Below are positions 60,879 to 64,000 of a DNA stretch of 64,000 nt, one piece after another. The notes beneath the pieces were generated by a model that was not told the origin of the DNA, made no database searches, and worked only from the letters and a program-made list of their open reading frames with translations. The stretch is from Parietaria judaica (taxonomy: Eukaryota > Streptophyta > Magnoliopsida > Rosales > Urticaceae). Position 1 is the stretch's first letter. Each line of letters opens with the position of its first letter. The translations under genes and the position numbers were made by a program. The stretch covers positions 41,305,201 to 41,369,200 of the forward strand of contig OX940861.1 in assembly GCA_954871525.1 (NCBI GenBank). Reading direction: 5' to 3'.

Positions 60879-61760
60879 CTTTCTTATGATTTACAACTCT
60901 TCTTCAAGATATCAAGCACCGCATTACTTGTTGACAAACCAAGCATACTTCACAACATACCAAGCGTACTTAACCGTGCCCTTGCTCGATCTGCATATAA
61001 TGGGGTTCAATCAAAATCAAGTAAGCTTATGAATATGATCAACTGGCTCCAAGAAGGAGAATTCACCAACTCGTCGATACTAAGTTATTAGTGAGCGATG
61101 AAGAGGATACCAAATTTCTTTACCAAGCAAAAATCAACATAATTGCCCAGACTTACGTAAACATACACGCGAATCACAGAAATTCAAACTCATACATCAA
61201 TCAAAACTGAATCAAATAGAAGAATTAAAATTCCCTGAGCAGCGATACACCTGAATTTAAAGCGAAACGAGATCGTGCCCTAACTTTTTGCCCAAATCAA
61301 CGACGATTAACCAATTGAGCAATCAATAAGCTAAATTAGACCAAATCACGCGATGACACAAGCTCCTACACTCCAGAACCGGCTCCAATTACAGAATCAA
61401 ACCCTAGGTGAGAGACGGGCCCGAACCTGACGGAGAGCGGAGGCGATCGAAGGACCGAATTGGTTGAGGGCTTCGAACGGCCCCGCGGCGAATCGAGGGC
61501 GGCGATCGGAGCGACGGCGATCGGCGATCGGACGGCGGAGAGGAGCGAGGAGAGAGAACGAGCGAGAGAGATGGAAAATGGAAGTGAGAGAGAAAAGGTC
61601 GGTCGAGAAGAGAGGAAGAAGAGGCCTTGGAATACGTGGAGACGCACGTGCGAATTATCGGCACGTGCGAAAGCCCGAAGCTGTTGCGAAGGCGAAGAGA
61701 GAAACTCAAAGCGCTTCAGATTGGCCACAACACAACACAACGCGATGAGTCGAAGAAGGA
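60879..61760 (-). promoter_or_regulatory. Probable 5' leader and promoter of the HAC1-like gene
   Basis: Upstream of the start codon on the minus strand the sequence becomes GC- and CT-rich between about 61420 and 61620 (runs of TCTCTC and CGATCGCCG read in the minus direction), as expected of a leader or proximal promoter. An intron in the leader is likely between 60890 and 61420. Confidence 0.45.
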
Positions 61761-64000
61761 AGCAATTTATCGATTATTAATATTAATTAATAATAATAAT
61801 TAATCCTAAGTGCCCTAAAACAATTAGTAACACTCGATTGATTATATATAGTTTTTAAAAGATATGATATGATACATAGGAAGGATATTCATGGTTTAAA
61901 ATTTTAAATAATTTTATCGACTATAATAGAAAGATATTATACATCGGATAATACATGGTTTAATTTAAGTTCTAAATAAATAAAACTCGATAAATTATTC
62001 TTATTTCTATTTATTTTTTATTTTTTAGTAAATACCGATGTAAGTACTAATGTTATGGTAATTAACGCAATTAAGGAGCATTTTTGGAGAATGACTTAAA
62101 GTGGTTTTCATTGTGTTGCATACCCTCTTTTGGCACTATTTAGTTTCTTAGTATGGGTATTTAAGGGTATGAATTTTAATGGGATCTCAATGGAGGTCTT
62201 TTAGCCAATTATTTCCGCAATTAAGTACTAAAGTTTTTTCTTATGACGCAAGTCTTTATGTTTTACTTTTGTTGAATTGAGGTACATATTTCAATTATTT
62301 AATTCTTTACGAAGTCGGGCTGGGATCCAGCCTAACGGGATGGGCTAAAAATCGGCAAGATAGGTGGGAGGGTTTTGGCGCATGCGGGTGCGCCTTCGGA
62401 CACGACCACTTTGTGCGGAGTGTTGTCTCCCAACAAGTTAAGCGCTAGCACCAACTACCTGCGTGCATAGCATTCGTGTTCGTTGTCGTACCATGTACTG
62501 AGTGTTGAGGGATAAAATCGCCGCTAACAATCACGGAGTGACACGTGTGAAACTCTGCTTTTAATTTTTAAAATGTGGGATCGGCCGGTCTTGTTAAAGT
62601 TAGTTCGAATGGTCGCGATCAACAAGAATGGACAATGGAAAAAGTAAGAGACAAGATGATTTTTTAAAAAGAGGTTTACCCTGTTTTGATGGTTACGTCA
62701 TCTGTTATGTATTTGATTTTTAGTACAAAATTAACAAGCAAAGAGAGGGAAGATTACAAAAGATGATAGATGAGAAGTTGGGAAATAAGCGTTTTCTCTA
62801 TACAATATTCATATATTTTCTCTCTATTTTCTTAGTTTTCCAGACTTCTTTCCGCTCTATTTATGCCTTCAAAACTGATGTTAAAGCTGTGTTTTTATAA
62901 TCTTCAACCAAGGATGCCTTGGGTTCTTTGTCTTCAAAGTGTTGAATAACTGGGCATTTAACTCCGTCTTGATGGTGAGTGCTTTTGGATGTCAAGAAGA
63001 GTATGTTAATCGTCATAAAACCTTTCTGTTGAGCTGAAATATTCTTTGAATTCCATCAATGATTATCGAGTTATCAATTGTGTGTTTTAAGGTGTTTAAA
63101 CGTGCCTTTGTTTGGGGTATTTGTTGTTGTTGTCGACGAGCTCGTCGACCATGCGACCAGGTTCGGCGCCATAACTTCTTGCTAAGTTGTCGAATTCACA
63201 CATTCTATAGATCAAATCGATGAGATGATAGCTACGCAAACATATGATCTGTTCTTCCATATTCTCATTATAAATGAGTCAATGAAGCGAGAAACAAGTA
63301 CTGTTTCGAAAAAGCGATAAGAATAGTTAATTCTTTTGGGCTACATTGGACTTGCAAAATATCCAACTAATTTTGCTAGGCCCATTGGGGATTTTGCTAA
63401 GAATTGATAGTAAAAAAGAGTTGTTGTTTATACCAATTTGTAAATGTCCAAATCGAGTATCAACACTCAGCGAGTCGAGATATTTATCATGATCCCGTTC
63501 TTTGAAATATTAATAATATTTTTTAATTATTATAAAAGTAAAAATTATTTAGAAAATTAAGTCTTTTCAAATTTTAAAGAATAAAGATTAAATGTTATCA
63601 CTCAACGTTAACTAATAATTTTTAATCCTCTATAATAATTGAAAATTTATTTTATTAAAAGCCTTCTCTCAGACACTAATTATTGGGAGTAGCATCGTAC
63701 TTTTGGAACTTTTGTAGCTAGTTCTTAGAGTGACTGATCTTTATAATTATTTTTACTCAAAAATGTCCCATACTACTTTTGAAGTCAATAGATTAAGGTA
63801 CTTTTGAAGTCAGTAGATTAAGGAACTAAACGATTCTTAAATTTACCGGAACTACATTAGAAAATAATTTCCAAGAATTAATTGCGGTTATTTTTGGTGT
63901 ATTACTTCATCCCGTTTATACAAACGACACGTCGTACAGATTCAATGCTTAATTAAATTATTACAACATACAATCGGTCAGATCAAAAGACCAATCGACG
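61761..64000. other. Intergenic DNA, no gene recognised
   Basis: Mostly AT-rich. A patch at 62300-62600 has higher GC (GGGCTGGGATCC, GGTGCGCCTTCGG) and could be part of a decayed retroelement. A second patch near 63130-63180 holds TCGACGAGCTCGTCGA, a 16-bp perfect palindrome. No open frame is convincing. Confidence 0.5.

Overview
This is nuclear DNA from a flowering plant, most likely a eudicot. The evidence is multi-exon genes with GT-AG introns, plant-only protein families (HCF173, an HAC-type acetyltransferase, a MIP1/DUF547 protein, a BAHD acyltransferase), AT-rich intergenic DNA, and many plant-type transposable elements. The species cannot be read from the sequence. No rRNA, tRNA or CRISPR array was found.

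Layout. 1-3700: AT-rich DNA and the probable leader of the first gene. 3713-8265 (+): a 12-exon gene for a leucine-zipper/DUF547 protein of the ternary-complex-factor MIP1 family. 8800-19750: a repeat-rich stretch with a broken antisense Ty1/copia fragment, interrupted by a 2-kb Ty3/gypsy-type LTR with its primer-binding site, then a hAT element with an exact 8-bp target duplication and a smaller hairpin element inside it. 19760-21579 (-): a two-exon BAHD acyltransferase whose 3' flank carries an exact 181-bp-offset duplication. 21855-22245: a Mutator-type MITE with an exact 9-bp duplication. 22-38 kb: no host gene, but MITEs, LTR-like remnants, a GC-rich MITE full of TCGCGA palindromes, and a MULE-like element with a remnant DUF1985-like gene.

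38259-40999 is the most notable object: a Pack-MULE with about 60-bp terminal inverted repeats and an exact 9-bp target duplication. It carries pieces of three unrelated host genes (tubulin-folding cofactor D, an L-type lectin receptor kinase, and the splicing factor ISY1 on the opposite strand) separated by a GTTAC/GTAAC minisatellite. 41281-41948 (+) is a small two-exon gene behind two G-boxes. 42462-43952 is an LTR-like repeat related to the one near 28 kb.

44286-61400 is a gene-dense block, all on the minus strand: a small cysteine-rich candidate thylakoid-lumen protein (3 exons), HCF173 (13 exons, 593 aa; psbA translation factor), and an HAC1-like histone acetyltransferase (16 coding exons, 1729 aa) with an antisense LINE remnant in one intron. 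The first two suggest plastid photosystem functions side by side. The last 2.3 kb has no recognisable gene.

Exon structures were read by eye from splice sites, frame continuity and remembered family conservation. Coding phases were checked across all joins of the five intact genes.
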